Of a DNA stretch of 64,000 bases, positions 35,101 through 46,549 are shown piece by piece (the first letter of the stretch is position 1; every line of letters begins with the position of its first letter). This DNA is from Amoebophrya sp. A120 (Eukaryota > Sar > Dinophyceae > Syndiniales > Amoebophryaceae). The stretch spans positions 310,001 to 374,000 of the forward strand of contig CAJINV010000008.1 of the NCBI GenBank assembly GCA_905178155.1, read 5' to 3'. Under the pieces are notes generated by a model. It did no database searches. It was not told the DNA's origin and saw only the letters and a program-made list of their open reading frames with translations. The position numbers and the translations under genes are program-made.

Positions 35101-36925
35101 CGAGTCGTTGTAGTAGCTGCTGTTCCCTAGCGTCGCGTGCTCGGCGATCTCCTGCCACTCTGCGTTTGCGGACGGCTGAAAGAAGAAACCCACCCAGAAA
35201 ACGCGATCCTTCACGCTATGGGGGTTTACCGAATACCCGCTGCCACTATCGTACGTGCCGTGCCAATTATGATAATACAGGAAATGCAGGTGCTTACCTA
35301 ACAGAAGATTGGTGGATTCAGGTTTCAGGATTATATCATGTCTTTCTTACGTAGCGACGATGAGTCAGTGCTGCGGCTTCATCTCGAGCTCAGTCTATTT
35401 CGTTCCACCGTGTGCACTAGGCAGCCTCGAGACGTGTCTAGTATTTGCGCGGCGTACAAACAAGCGTAAGTAAAACTTCGAAATTCAGCACTCACTCATA
35501 AGCTGCATACTTACGTTCGTAGGCGTTTCGTTCTGCGTCTCGTCGACGGATTTCTGCCTCCGTGGCGCTGGCGCCAGCGATGTGCACCTTTTTGACCTCT
35601 ATTAAGTATCGGCGAAACGAGTCCCAAATGCTATTCACCGAGTACGAAGCGGCGTCCATGTAGAGGTCTTTCGTAGAGAGTAACCCGTCGGACCGGAAAA
35701 GCGGCACCGCAATCAACATAACAAGAACCACCAAGATGACTCGTCGCGTGGTCATTTCTGACAGCTTTTTTCCCACGCGAGACTCCTCCACTTCATGTTC
35801 CTCGTCGTCGACGGCCGCGTCAGAGAACACCTGGCGCTCACCTGCGGAATTAATCATTGCAAAGTTCTTCCGATCTTCCACCAATCCCGCAAAGCTATGC
35901 TGGGGAGCTGGCATCTGCAAAACCAAAAGCTAGAAGTTGCATGCTCATTTGAAACAGAATGCCAATACTAGTAGCAGTAATTCCATAAGGAGCTCTACGC
36001 ACCACAACTACACTGTTTCTCTGCGTGCATCGTTGTGACGTCAGAAGTTTCGGGTAGAAGTTCTTGTGTCAACGAAACTTATCTTACCGGGCGGCAAGAG
36101 CATGTTCTGCTGCTCTCTTTCGCGCTTGCGCTTCCTCTCCAGGTGCGCTTTATAGAGTTTGAAGATCCTAACCAACCGAATGACTCGGATAACGCGGACT
36201 ACGCGGCCCATACGGGTTCCCATCCGGCTCGCACGCCCGACCCGCGCCACGCCGCCCCCTCCTTGCCCACCACCGCCCTCGTCCTCGGGGCTGGTGAAAA
36301 GCTCCTCCGCAAGCGTGGTGATGTCCAGCACGAGGGATAACGTCGACACGATGTCGAGATAGAAGAAGAACCCGCCGTAGTAGTCCGCCTTGCCCCAGGT
36401 GTAAACCAGGACCTCGAAGCTGAAAATGAGGATGGAGGCGTAGGTCATGCCGTTAAAGATGGGGTCGTGCTGCTTTTCGGTCAAAGCCAAGCGCAGGTCA
36501 TCGCCGACGAGCGCGTAGAACGTGAGCAACGTCATCACCACCGCGAAGGTGTTGTTGTTGGAAAAAAAGCGGCAGAATCCGATCCAGTTTTTTTTCACGA
36601 TCGCGAAAAAGCTCACGTGCTCGTCCTCGGAGTCACTTAGCAGACCCTGTTGTCGCATCGACTTCATGCCCAGCCGCCGCACTCCGCCACCGGACGTGGA
36701 TCTTTTAGTGGCTGATTCATTTTTCTCTTGCGTCGTGGACGCCGGACCTCCGCCGGGGGCGGTACCAGCTGCTCGAGTACCGGACCCATTTTTTGCAGCG
36801 TCGGCGTACTGGCTGCCTGCTCGGATAGAAGTCCCTTCCGAGCCAACGGACACCATGCTTCGCGAGGAGAACCGGGCTGACGACGACGCGGTTGCGTCGA
36901 CGCCTCCTCGGTTGTCCGAGGGCAT
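32198..36925 (-). CDS. Voltage-sensor and class III nucleotide cyclase fusion
   Basis: Membrane protein predicted to make cAMP (or cGMP) under membrane-potential control. 36925-36088: cytosolic Ser/Gly N-terminus, then a voltage-sensor domain whose S4 is GRVVRVIRVIRLVRIFKLYK (Arg every third residue). 35922-35515: one helix (RRVILVVLVMLIAVPLF) leading outside. 35297-34487, split by introner A2: Cys-containing extracellular domain. 34304 to about 33960: second helix (FVLLLLLVGSMLF) and a juxtamembrane LVLYPVERM block. 33904-33128: Ser/Thr linker and the start of the cyclase domain (FGFCDIRNFTDATE, first metal Asp). 32965-32603: IGDAFLLVW (second Asp), FGLHRGWAIEGAIGSEFKVD. 32428-32198: VNLSAQLEAATKQ. 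The Lys and Asp of EFKVDASYLSPH suggest adenylate rather than guanylate cyclase. Similar channel-cyclases are known in ciliates and apicomplexans. The junctions near 36088/35922 and 33960/33904 need a frame change for which I found no GT-AG pair, so the model could be two genes. Confidence 0.75.
34694..34961 (-). mobile_element. Introner element, family A copy 2 (268 bp)
   Basis: TATCAAATGTAAAAATGTCT ends with a perfect inverse. TSD CGTTC at 34689-34693 and 34962-34966. The interior is close to copy A1 over its whole length. Removal joins KQVWN to GNCEEKVDLF in the extracellular domain of the cyclase gene. Confidence 0.92.
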
Positions 36926-37760
36926 CACTTTCGCCACGTTCTCCCACGTCCTGCCAATAAAGCTCTCTAGTAAGTCTCAGACCACTTCTCCTGGTCTCTC
37001 ATGTTTATAATCTCTAGAGTAGAACTACAGAGCTTTTTACGCTATGCCTCGCCATCGGTCATGCTTGGTTGTTGCTGTTGCCGCGGTGAGAACGATAAAA
37101 GAAAAATCAATGAATTTACTATATCTTTTCGTAGTTTATTTCGGGTAACTTCATGATCAAGCATCCCTTCATGACGCACAGCTGAGCCCCTGTCGCTGTC
37201 CAAGCTCCGCTGCACAACGAAAAAAAACCAAAGGTAATGTAAATACAGGTTTTCATTTTCACTTCGTGTACATACACCCTCCATCGTCATCAAATGTACA
37301 CAACCGGGAGGTGGAACATCACACCCACTAGCACTACATCGATCAAGAAACACCATACCGCATGAGCCTCACAAGGCAGGTTGTTGGAAATTAGTGCTGC
37401 GGCACAGAGTAAAAAAGTCTGCCTGTACCAGTAATTAATGCTTCACCGGTGCAAACTCTTCAATGCTCTAGCCCCTGGCGCAGCTTTTTCAACGACGTCC
37501 AGGTGAATGGCATAAAAAATCAATCCCAATCCGGGCTTCCAATTCTATAAAATTCAAGGTTGGACGGGAGATATTCTCCCATGTACTTCATTTACTCACG
37601 AAACGTAGAAGTGCCTTCGCGTTCGCGGTCGTGATCCGTCATTAAGATTCACGGTCGCGGAAAAGAAAGCTCTCTAGAGAAACGTCGACTCTCTTCACGA
37701 ACCACAGGGAGAATACTACAGTTACAATTGAAAGATTATTTTCTTCCCCCGTTCTTGCTC
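36926..37760. other. Intergenic, no gene recognised
   Basis: Short ORFs only. The frame upstream of the cyclase ATG stays open back to a TGA near 36975, so a 5' exon with an acceptor there cannot be excluded. No repeats noticed. Confidence 0.45.
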
Positions 37761-39710
37761 TTACGGGCTTTGTCTCGGTACCAGAAGTTTGGGCAGCGGC
37801 GCCGTCACTCCTTCGACAAATGGCTCCACCACTGGGTATGCGTCAGTGGCTTTCAGGACGCCACAGGTGAAGTTCACTAGACACGGCCCAAGGGGCCACC
37901 GTGCAACCGCGCTGGCGCCCCACACCGCGAGACCCTCTTCCCGTCCAACTGCAAAATTCTCCTCGGCGCGCAACACGTCCAGCGAAGTTTCGTAACGCCC
38001 GGCAAACCGCTGCGACGGCGCTGCACACCGGCTTGCGTCCTGCAGCGGATCTTGTCCCAAGCGCAGAATCCAAAATCGCAACAGATCGGATACCCGAACG
38101 AAAGCCCCAACAAATGTAGCAAGCAAGCCTGCTGCTTCCACTGATGATGTTAGCGAAGAGTTCCTGCTGCTTCTGGTGGTGTAGTGGTGCGTGTCGTACC
38201 TCTGTTGATTGCTTTTCCCGTCCGAGACCCTTCGGTACAGGTCAACTTCTTCTACTGCTACGGGGCAGCTGAAGGATGTGGCATGTTCAGTCTTAGCAGT
38301 TTGTGGAAAGTGCATGCGATTTGCGTACTGCGGATACAAACTTATTAAGTTCGCAGCCCCCTTGACTCCGTGCTGGAATGGGTGGAACCCGCTACACCGA
38401 AGCTTCGTTGACGGCATGTCTACTACCCAGCTGTGCCAGCGAGGAAGAACACGAATGCGCCCAAACTCGTTCTGCATGGGGAGGACCTCCACCCCCTGGT
38501 CGTGATTCCCATCATCATGGTGCGCGTCCGGAAATAATACAGGGGTCTGCCATTCTCGTGGCGGTCCGAGGAGCTTCTTGCAACACGAGAGAAACCGATA
38601 ATATTTGTGCCAACTCCTGTATATTTCTTCACTGTCTCCGTAATTATTGCCAACATGTATGCCAAGACCCTGATACTCTTTCCGACACTCCGCAACAGCG
38701 GCTTGCGGAAGCAGATGGGCTTCTCTGGCCGTGGTCGGCGTCGCGGTTATGTCAAGGGCTTGCTCACGTTCATCTTCTCGGCTTGAGCGTGACGTCGAGC
38801 CGTTTCTACCCGTCCTGTCTCGTTGCACCCTTTGCTCTTCAAGCGTGTCCAGCAGCACCATGTGAATTGCGCTCTGGTCGTAGGAGGGTTTCAGCGGTTC
38901 CTCGAAGGAATGACTGGCCCACTCGCGCAAAAACTTCAATGCGAATTCTGTTCTCCGAACGGCGTAATTGCCTGCCATGATTTCACTATTGAAACCTCGC
39001 TCGTAAAAAATCAGGTCGGGGGCAATTCCTGGTGAAGATTTCTCTCGTTGTATGTCGCGACGAGCAGCGTTGTTCTGTTGCAGTATCCAGTCGGTCAGTG
39101 GTAGGTGCATGTTCGATACTGCGACATCTGAATCAAACACGAACCACCACGCACCATGCTCCCGCTCTTTATCTTTTTTTGTGCCTTGTTCATCCGACGA
39201 GGGCGGCGCACTGTCCTGAATAAAGTTTGCCACAGCACAGTGCTTCCTAAAGAAAAAGTTCTTGTGCTTGCTGCACGCGTCCCCGCTTTCGGGCACAACC
39301 AAAACCGTTAGCCCATATCCGTGACGTTTCGCATAGCAATCCATCAACTGCAACTGAAGCCGGTTCTTCTGCGAGAAAGCGGCATCTACTACTGGTAACA
39401 GGGTGATCTTCGTGCTCTGTGCGTCCTCGGCACCGAGTTCCGAAAAAGCGTTCCACCTCTTGCGCCATTCATTCTCATGTGCATCTTCGTCGGTGTGCAG
39501 TGCTGCATCCTGTTGCGTGCCTCTCAACGTCGATGTCCGAAATAGGTGACGCACAAGACGAGTTCTTGGATGATCCGGTTTCCTCGTACTGAAACTGATC
39601 CTCACGGTGCAGTAGAGCAATGCGGCAAACCAGCACGACGCCACAGAAACGCACTTCGGTGGGGCAAAGATGCGAAAAAAAGTGAGATGATACAACACGC
39701 TCCTTTTCAT
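37761..39710 (-). CDS. DUF273-type Golgi glycosyltransferase, 649 aa
   Basis: Single-exon ORF. The start is the ATG at 39710 (MKRSVLYHLTFFRIF), followed by one hydrophobic segment (SVASCWFAALLYCTVRI), a type II signal anchor as in Golgi glycosyltransferases. The catalytic region has the DUF273 / nucleotide-sugar transferase pattern: LMDCYAKRHGYGLTVLVV, FFFRKHCAVANFI, WWFVFDSDVAVSN (DxD metal and sugar-nucleotide site), DLIFYERGFNSEIMAGNYAV, RTEFALKFLREWA and YDQSAIHMVLLDTL. The C-terminal part has no recognised domain but contains several Cys that could form disulfides in the lumen. The family identity comes from motif order; the donor sugar is not predictable. Confidence 0.75.
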   Translation of the reverse strand: MKRSVLYHLTFFRIFAPPKCVSVASCWFAALLYCTVRISFSTRKPDHPRTRLVRHLFRTSTLRGTQQDAALHTDEDAHENEWRKRWNAFSELGAEDAQSTKITLLPVVDAAFSQKNRLQLQLMDCYAKRHGYGLTVLVVPESGDACSKHKNFFFRKHCAVANFIQDSAPPSSDEQGTKKDKEREHGAWWFVFDSDVAVSNMHLPLTDWILQQNNAARRDIQREKSSPGIAPDLIFYERGFNSEIMAGNYAVRRTEFALKFLREWASHSFEEPLKPSYDQSAIHMVLLDTLEEQRVQRDRTGRNGSTSRSSREDEREQALDITATPTTAREAHLLPQAAVAECRKEYQGLGIHVGNNYGDSEEIYRSWHKYYRFLSCCKKLLGPPREWQTPVLFPDAHHDDGNHDQGVEVLPMQNEFGRIRVLPRWHSWVVDMPSTKLRCSGFHPFQHGVKGAANLISLYPQYANRMHFPQTAKTEHATSFSCPVAVEEVDLYRRVSDGKSNQQRYDTHHYTTRSSRNSSLTSSVEAAGLLATFVGAFVRVSDLLRFWILRLGQDPLQDASRCAAPSQRFAGRYETSLDVLRAEENFAVGREEGLAVWGASAVARWPLGPCLVNFTCGVLKATDAYPVVEPFVEGVTAPLPKLLVPRQSP

Positions 39711-40151
39711 ATTGGCACGCACACCGCACTACTAAAGTAGACCAGGTTCTTCACACTGATTTTTAATTTAGGGAAAAGGTTCGCTCTCTTTTGACAACAC
39801 ACAAAGAACAAGAAAAGATTTTGTCAATTTATAGTCAACATGAAGAGAAAAATGACAGCATCAGTACAGCATGACTGGTGCTGTGCTCCGAACTCTGGCG
39901 CTTGTCACTCTACACCACTTGGCTATGTCTTCCTACACAATATCTCCGAACAGATCTCTTCTCGTGCGCGCACGAGCTCCAAGAAATCATTCAAGTCAAC
40001 TGCCTGATTGATGTGCGATTTCGTTTTTACGTCTTACGTGCAAGCGCCAGAGAGATCCAAGGGCGCGGTCGGCATAAAATTTTATCATGTCGCGGGAGAG
40101 ACAACCACCAAGGGTAATAAACCTTGTCTACTGGAGTTCATCTAGAGCCCT
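39711..40151. other. Intergenic, no gene recognised
   Basis: Short gap between the PP2A B'' stop and the glycosyltransferase start. It contains only short ORFs without coding character. Confidence 0.5.
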
Positions 40152-43100
40152 CTAGTCTGCATCGTTTGTTCCACCTGGGCCAAGATGGTTTGGCGCGCCA
40201 GATTCGGGACTAACTTCCTCATCGGCCTCATCCCCGGGACTCCCAGGCGCCTGGGTGCTCACGTTATCCTCGAACTGCTGCTGTTGCTCCTCGTACTGAC
40301 CTTCTTCAGCATCATCGACGGCCAGTCGCTGGTATTCTGCTTGGCACCACCTTAGGACATGGACAAGTTGAACGCATTACAAAGCAACTTTCACCTAGAC
40401 AGAACAAACAAAAATGTACAGGTTCGCTCAGGGGAAAATCTCGAGGGAAAGCGAAACTACTGATCAGAAGCTGAGTCAAAGGCGGCAGAAATTATCAAAA
40501 ACGTCCGCACCTGTCCCACTCTGACAGGCCGTCCCCGGTCGTCTGGTGCATCTGAAAGGGATCTCGGTGTTCCCAATGAATGAATTTTTGCAGACTGATG
40601 AAGATGCTGAAGAATGTCGAAGCCGCTTTTCGCTGGCGCAGAAAGTCGCCCAGACTGTAGACGTAATCTGCGCTCGCGGGATTCGCCCGAAAGCCAAACA
40701 GCGGCGACTGGAAGGGAGCGGCGATGTGGTGCAGCTGTTCTTGACGTCCTAGTCCTACCTCTCGTCTTTCCTCTTCTTCCTTCATCAAGTGGCGCTTCAC
40801 CTGGGGCTGCAACATATCATGAACTTGACAGGCAATGTCCGCAAACGCGATTGGCTCGTACTGGAGGTAAGAGAACCGCTGCGCCATCTCCTCGAAGAAG
40901 TGAAACAGCTCCCATGGCCGGAGAAACCCATCGCTGTCCAAGTCCATCACGCGAAACCAGTAGCTAATGCTACGCTCGTTCAGCCTGTCCTGGTCACAAA
41001 GGAGAAAGAAAATAAAGTCCTCGTAGCACATACGGCCCTCGTGCCCGGAGGTGAATCTGTGGTGAAGTATTTTTTTTTTTTGCGATCAACACCGGTAAAA
41101 AAGTGTCTTCATCTTCTTTCGCATCAACGCAAAGCACGACGACGGGGGCAGCCGCACAGCGAGCCAGAGGCACATCAGCGCAGTATTGCTGCAGCAGTAG
41201 CTGTTATTGTTAATGAATCATTCATAGGGTAAAAATAAAAAGTAAAAGTGATGGTGCTATGTATAAATATTGATTCCACGACGGACTTTCCACATAAAAA
41301 TAGCAGCAGGGCGAAGACAGACAGAAACAGTTCGAAACAACACTATTCAGATTGAGTTAGAGTACTTTCTCGGGATTTCGGAGAAAATCCGATCGACGGC
41401 CCGTCGCGACAGAGCGTGCGTATCGTACTTGAGCAGGTCGTCTTTGTCAAGCAGGCAATCGTGATCATTGTCGAGCTCCCAGAAGGTGCAGTAGATCACG
41501 TAGAAATGCTCGTAGGAGAAGAACTTGCGAATCATCTTCATGTCTTCAATTTGATCGAGCTCGAGCCAGGTGTCTACGATCGATGGGCGCCGGCGCCGCA
41601 GGTCATTCAAGCTGATGAGCCCATCGTCTTTCACATTGTGGATAAAGTAGATCCGCGCAATCACCGTGTCTGCGTACTTCTCTTGGAACTCAGGGGTGTT
41701 CTGAAGTGTTTTTTGAAGAGAAGAGTTGAAAAGCATTCTGCTTGTGCGCACATCGTAGTGCTCGCCCCATTCACATTCGTCTATACACGATCATGCGCAT
41801 GCGTAATGATATCTTCGACGTCGCATAAACTATATGGAATCTCTTGGTTGAGTTCCAAAAACAGAGGGCACCATCCAAAAATACCTTCAAGAATTCCAAT
41901 CCCGGGTGTTCTTGCAGCACGGTGTCGAGCAAAGCCCGGAAGTCGTCTTTGGTGAGTTTTGGGTCCTCTCGTTCGTTCAAAGCGACGCCACCGCGGGCGA
42001 TGTAGAAAAACGACAAATGGTTGTCGTCTGGGTCGCAGTACAGACTGCAGTAATGCTCGAACGCCTCCAGAGGGACGGCGATTTCGGCTTCCGCGGGCAC
42101 GTGCTGCTGAGATCCGTAGAAGTTTCGCAGCAGCTGGTCCCACACCCGCTTGGCTAAGTACTTGCTGAGATGTAGGAACTTGTTGAGGAAGGGATGCAGG
42201 TCTGCGGGTCTGCGAAACACATGCTGTTGCTTGTTCGGTGTCGCGAAGTGATCTTCGGCAATGCGTTGCAGCTGGAACAGCTGCTCCTCGTTCAGCGCCG
42301 TGGGCCGCATTTTGCGCGGCTCGAAGAACCGCGGGAGCTCGACTTTCTGTTCTGCGCTGAGTCCCGCCAGTCCGCCGCTCTGCTGGGTTAGCTGGTAGGC
42401 AAGGGTCTTTTCCAGCGGAATTGGCGGGTGCTTGCTTTTATGAACTGTAAAAATGTCTGGGTCTGGAAGAATCCAACTTGTCATGCTGATTTAGGATTCT
42501 AAAAAAATCTGCATTGCATGAGCAGCAAAGGGAACGCAATTTTTGCTACGCGGAAAGGGCATTTGTCATGCGGAATAGGCATCGCGAAACCCTCAAAAAA
42601 TCTGTGATGCTAGGGCATGCATCACAGACATCATGGCCAATGCAAAACATGCATGACAAGTCTCAGAATCTTCCAGACCCAGACATTTTTACATTTGATA
42701 GCTTTGCTCCTGTGCGGAAAAGTGAAAGTCATGTTCGGGATCGTACGCTCCTTCAGCGAACTGCTGTTGCCCACCAAAGCCCTCGTCGTCAGCTCCCGGT
42801 CCAGCCGCACCCCCTCCCGGCTCGAAGTTGTCTACTCCTGCGCCATGCTGGTGTTGCTGCGTTCGTTGTTCCTCTGGCTGAGAAGACGGCGGACCCGCAG
42901 CGTGTTGAGGCGATGTAGCCACCGCTTCTAACTCATGTTCTGATGATGTGCCGTGTTGAAGATGAAGACCAGCTGCCCCTGGGTCCTGTTGCGTAGAAGC
43001 ATACGAGTGGTCTTGTAGCGAACCCCCCTTGTTCGCAGCTGCGTGTTGATCTAGGACTTGCGCCCCTGCGGAAGAAGTTGTACCGGTCAGAATTGGGTGC

Positions 43101-43944
43101 TGTATAAGATCACCCCGCTGCTGATTCTGAGGATCTAGCCTTCGGCTCGATGACGAGCTGGGACTCGAACCGGATTCCACGCTTAGCCGTCCGTCTCCGT
43201 ACTGTAACCTCGGCATCACGTCAACCGCCACGCCGGGCCCGCGCGGGGACGTGGTGTTCGAAGTCGTTGGCGATATAGGCCCGAAGTGCTCGTTATACTT
43301 CTCGGGCGATATGAACTTCGGCCGCTGCTTCGCTCGCTGTGGCGAGGTCGGTGGGCTTTGCGGGTCGCGGGCATCCGCGGTGGTTGCACCGGAAGTCGGA
43401 GAGCCCCGGACTGGGCCCGTGCTGCCAGAGGACCCGCCGGCCTGGTGCACCTGGGGATGGGGTTTCGATGATTTTCACATATTTCAGTTATTTCGCTGGC
43501 AGGAGCATACATTAGACTATCACAAAAATCCTACTACTGCTATTCAAAAAGATTAACGCAGTCGCAGTAAGACAGAAAAAAAGCGGGTACGAACACCTTG
43601 TCAGGAAGCAATGGCTTGGACGAGCCATAGCTCTGCGTCGTGGCACCCAAGAGGAGGCTCTCCCTCGCTGTTCGACTCTGCTGGTCGCCAGGAAGTATCC
43701 CTGTTTCCGACAGCGTGCCTTGAAGCAACTGCTCGATGAACCGGTGCGTTTCCGGTAATGTGAGCCACTCGAAGAAGAATTCACAGAGCTTGCTCTGCAC
43801 TAAGTCATTCGTCCGCGAAGGAATGTAAGGCGGCTTACCCGTGATTTTGTTCTTTCGCCGGCCGCCAAAAGCGAGATAGGGCCCTGAAGACGAACTGCTG
43901 GGGGATGTCCCCGAGATACCCGGAGTGCCGCGAGGCACCACCAT
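40152..43944 (-). CDS. PP2A regulatory subunit B'' (EF-hand), 908 aa
   Basis: Ca2+-binding targeting subunit of protein phosphatase 2A (PPP2R3 / B'' family). Exons 43944-43597, 43450-42701, 42433-41885, 41700-41366, 41056-40511 and 40350-40152 sum to 2,727 nt, exactly 909 codons. After a Ser/Gln/Gly-rich N-terminus the family blocks follow in order: FYIARGGVAL; LDTVLQEHPGLEFLKNTPEF (spliced), FFSYEHFYVIYCTFWELDND with HDCLLDKDDLLKYD; MCYEDFIFFLLCDQDRL; SYWFRVMDLDSDGFLRPWEL (intact EF-hand); and LSEWDRWCQAEYQRLA (spliced). The four ordinary introns at 40351-40510, 41057-41365, 41701-41884 and 43451-43596 are all GT-AG. Introner A3 lies at the low-complexity/core boundary. The C-terminus is acidic. 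This gene is the best test of the splice model because family motifs span three junctions. Confidence 0.92.
42439..42700 (-). mobile_element. Introner element, family A copy 3 (262 bp, opposite orientation)
   Basis: The left end is TATGAACTGTAAAAATGTCT and the right end the family A TACATTTGATA. TSD GCTTT at 42434-42438 and 42701-42705. The interior is the reverse complement of A1/A2 at high identity. Since all three genes are on the minus strand, the element is excised in either orientation. Removal joins SAQEQS to KHPPIPLEK. Confidence 0.92.
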
Positions 43945-44869
43945 CTGCTCTCTGTTGGATGCTTTAGTGCGCTGTTCCTGTTCCCGGGTTGGTTGATGTT
44001 ACTCTGCGTAGTCGTCGATTGGGCGAAAGTAAAGAATTTCTACGTAGCGAGGACAGCGACTAGTGCCCACGAAGATGAAGATTGTCATGCAGCTCCAGAC
44101 GAAACATCATTCTTCACGATGTTGTTGGAAAAATTTGCATCCTGAAGTCATGTACGACAACATCGTTGAGAAGTTTTTTACTTGATTTACATTTACTCGA
44201 AGCTGCTGCGGAGACACTGTGCCTACGAAAGACCTAAAACAATGGTTACGTCGCATGTTGCAACATCGAAAAAACACGACGATGAAAATACGGCTTGTAT
44301 GTATCACCAAAACCAGAAAGAACGAAGAAAAATTGAAGCAACATCGGCAGCAGAAACACAGCCTGAGCCTCTTTGCCAATAATCATTCAAGATCACTGGG
44401 AAACAGACCGACACTTCGGCTCATTCGCAACTTATTTTGCGTGTAGCCACCTACTCACTCAAAAAATGCAGTTTTGCATGTAATACCCACAACTTGCAGC
44501 CATCATGGCTCTGCGTGTAACCAATACAGTCGTTATTTCTCTCAATACAGTTCGAACACTTACATAACTCAATCACAAATAGCAATGAAACACACCGGCA
44601 CAATCAATAGTTTCCTGATATGCATCCTCCGTGTGGGTTGCTTTCGAGTTTCGTCCGAAAGTGCAACATGTTGATATACTAGATTCATTAAATTGTCGTT
44701 CGTTTTTTCGCAAGTGCAGCGTCCGCCCATAACTCCATCGTGGTAATACCAGGGCAAGGACTTTTTTCAATCAACATTTTTTGTCGTTGTGTGAGTAGGG
44801 CTCCGGGAAACTGGTCACTGCTGGATAGTAAAGGGCAGGGGGGATCTATCTTCAAATCATATGTCAAAC
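43945..44869. other. Intergenic, no gene recognised
   Basis: AT-rich flank between PP2A B'' and the SET gene. Only short ORFs on both strands; nothing with a domain. Confidence 0.45.
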
Positions 44870-46549
44870 TTAGTCGCAAGCGTAACTTTCTCCCTGGAAG
44901 TGTGCCATTAGCCACTTTTCCCAAGGACTGCGAGAATACTTTCTTCGCTTCAACTGAATTCGACAGCGATAGTTTTCATCGTCTTCTATCACAGAGAGCA
45001 GGTGTCGATACTCGGCGAGAAACTCCTCACTGGCGCCTGCATCTTCTCCGGCACAGATCAGCTGTTTCAATTTTTTCCGAAGGGCAGCCTCGGCACTTTC
45101 CTCTTGATCTTCGACGAGGCATTCTTCACGGACACGGGCACGATCGTCAATAGTGGTCTCCGATATTTGTGATGAGCTAGCCTTAGCCACCTCCAGGACG
45201 ACAAATTCCAGTGCGAGAGCCATCAATTCCAGGTCAAGCAGCTTCAGGCTGCACAGCACGTCTAGCCCCAATATCCTGTACTTCTCCCTCAGGCTGTGCA
45301 CGGTCTCCCGCAATTCGCGGAGCAGGCTGCTTTTCACATCTCCCTCGATATTCGTCCGGTCAATTATCAAAGAAGATCCTGGTAGCGTGCTGCACGAGAT
45401 GCTTTTGCTGATGTCGTTTTGCTCTACCATAGAAGAACAGGCCTCGTCACAACTATCCGTGCGTCGTCGCTTTCTTGAAGATGCGTCTATGATATTATTG
45501 TCGGGCGCATCATGGTCGCAAGCAGAAGCAGTCGCGGCTTGCGGTTGCGAGAGGAGGTCGAAAAGCAACTCGCGAACTCTGCTTTCCGTTTCACCTAACC
45601 TCGCCCGAACCCCATCACTTGCAGCTGTTATTTCCGATGCAGCACCACAAGCGGGGCAATCACACCAGAAGCCGTTCTCTGCAAAAAGCATCTCTCGTCG
45701 CTGTTTGCGACTGAGAAAGTGGAAATCCGAGCTTAGGTTTGCCGCGTAGTGGTGCACGATTTCGTCACCCGGGTTGATGTCACGCAGGGCTATCATCTCT
45801 AGTTGAGTGTGGCTTTCTTGATCTTCTGTTGTGGCAACGTCACTCCTGCTTCCCATCTCACCACGATCAGCCTCGTTAATTCTGTCGTACCGTATCCGAT
45901 AGGCACAATTCGGAACACAGCTGTGGTTCGTGCGGGAATAAAACGCGAACAGTCCGGCCCGGTGGCAGTTGCTGTTCATGTCCATTGAATTTGTCAGTCG
46001 TGCCGAATTCGTTGTGAAGATATCTGCTCGCCGTTTCTGCCGTAAATCCGTTCTCAAGTCGCTGGAGCTGCCGCTGCTAGCTTCTGCTGGACGTGGTGCT
46101 ACCATGTTCGTCGAAATACCGGAGTCAGTATCATTTCCGAAGAGGCAATCGAGCTGTTCCTGTGTCTTTGCGGGCAAACTGTTCCACTTCTCGTCTAGAA
46201 TTTGCAACTCCGATCGTCTGCGTCGCTGCAACTTCACTTCATCTTCACCTCGGTCTACTTCCTGCTCCGTGTTTTCGGCTGCTGATGACGACGGACCATC
46301 CCAAATTTCGACGACGATAGCGGGCCTTTCAGCGAAGACTACACCGCGCGCTGGAATCGCAGCTGTTGCAAAAACACCGTGTCGGTGATACGCACTCCCC
46401 TGTCGAATTGCGACGAGGGACAATCCAGGATCGTGCTTTTCATCCTTTTGCGGGAGTACAACTTCTTCTTCTTCTTGTTCATCTGGGGGTGGCGGTAGGG
46501 AGGACGTGCTGGCTGGGATTACTACGCGCGGGTTTGGTGACAGCGACAT
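44870..46549 (-). CDS. SET-domain protein (SMYD-like), 559 aa
   Basis: Predicted protein-lysine methyltransferase, single exon, ATG start at 46549. The SET N-lobe begins YHRHGVFATAAIPARGVVFA. A long Glu/Arg-rich insertion separates it from the SET core FYSRTNHSCVPNCAYRIRYD (NHSCxPN, S-adenosylmethionine and pseudoknot motif) and IALRDINPGDEIVHHYA. The post-SET zinc region is FAENGFWCDCPACGAA (CxCxxC). An acidic, partly helical C-terminus of about 240 aa follows, with no recognised repeat. The split SET and CxCxxC tail resemble SMYD/SET5-type enzymes, but no MYND zinc finger is visible in the insertion. The substrate is unknown. The ORF is clean with no introner. Confidence 0.82.
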   Translation of the reverse strand: MSLSPNPRVVIPASTSSLPPPPDEQEEEEVVLPQKDEKHDPGLSLVAIRQGSAYHRHGVFATAAIPARGVVFAERPAIVVEIWDGPSSSAAENTEQEVDRGEDEVKLQRRRRSELQILDEKWNSLPAKTQEQLDCLFGNDTDSGISTNMVAPRPAEASSGSSSDLRTDLRQKRRADIFTTNSARLTNSMDMNSNCHRAGLFAFYSRTNHSCVPNCAYRIRYDRINEADRGEMGSRSDVATTEDQESHTQLEMIALRDINPGDEIVHHYAANLSSDFHFLSRKQRREMLFAENGFWCDCPACGAASEITAASDGVRARLGETESRVRELLFDLLSQPQAATASACDHDAPDNNIIDASSRKRRRTDSCDEACSSMVEQNDISKSISCSTLPGSSLIIDRTNIEGDVKSSLLRELRETVHSLREKYRILGLDVLCSLKLLDLELMALALEFVVLEVAKASSSQISETTIDDRARVREECLVEDQEESAEAALRKKLKQLICAGEDAGASEEFLAEYRHLLSVIEDDENYRCRIQLKRRKYSRSPWEKWLMAHFQGESYACD

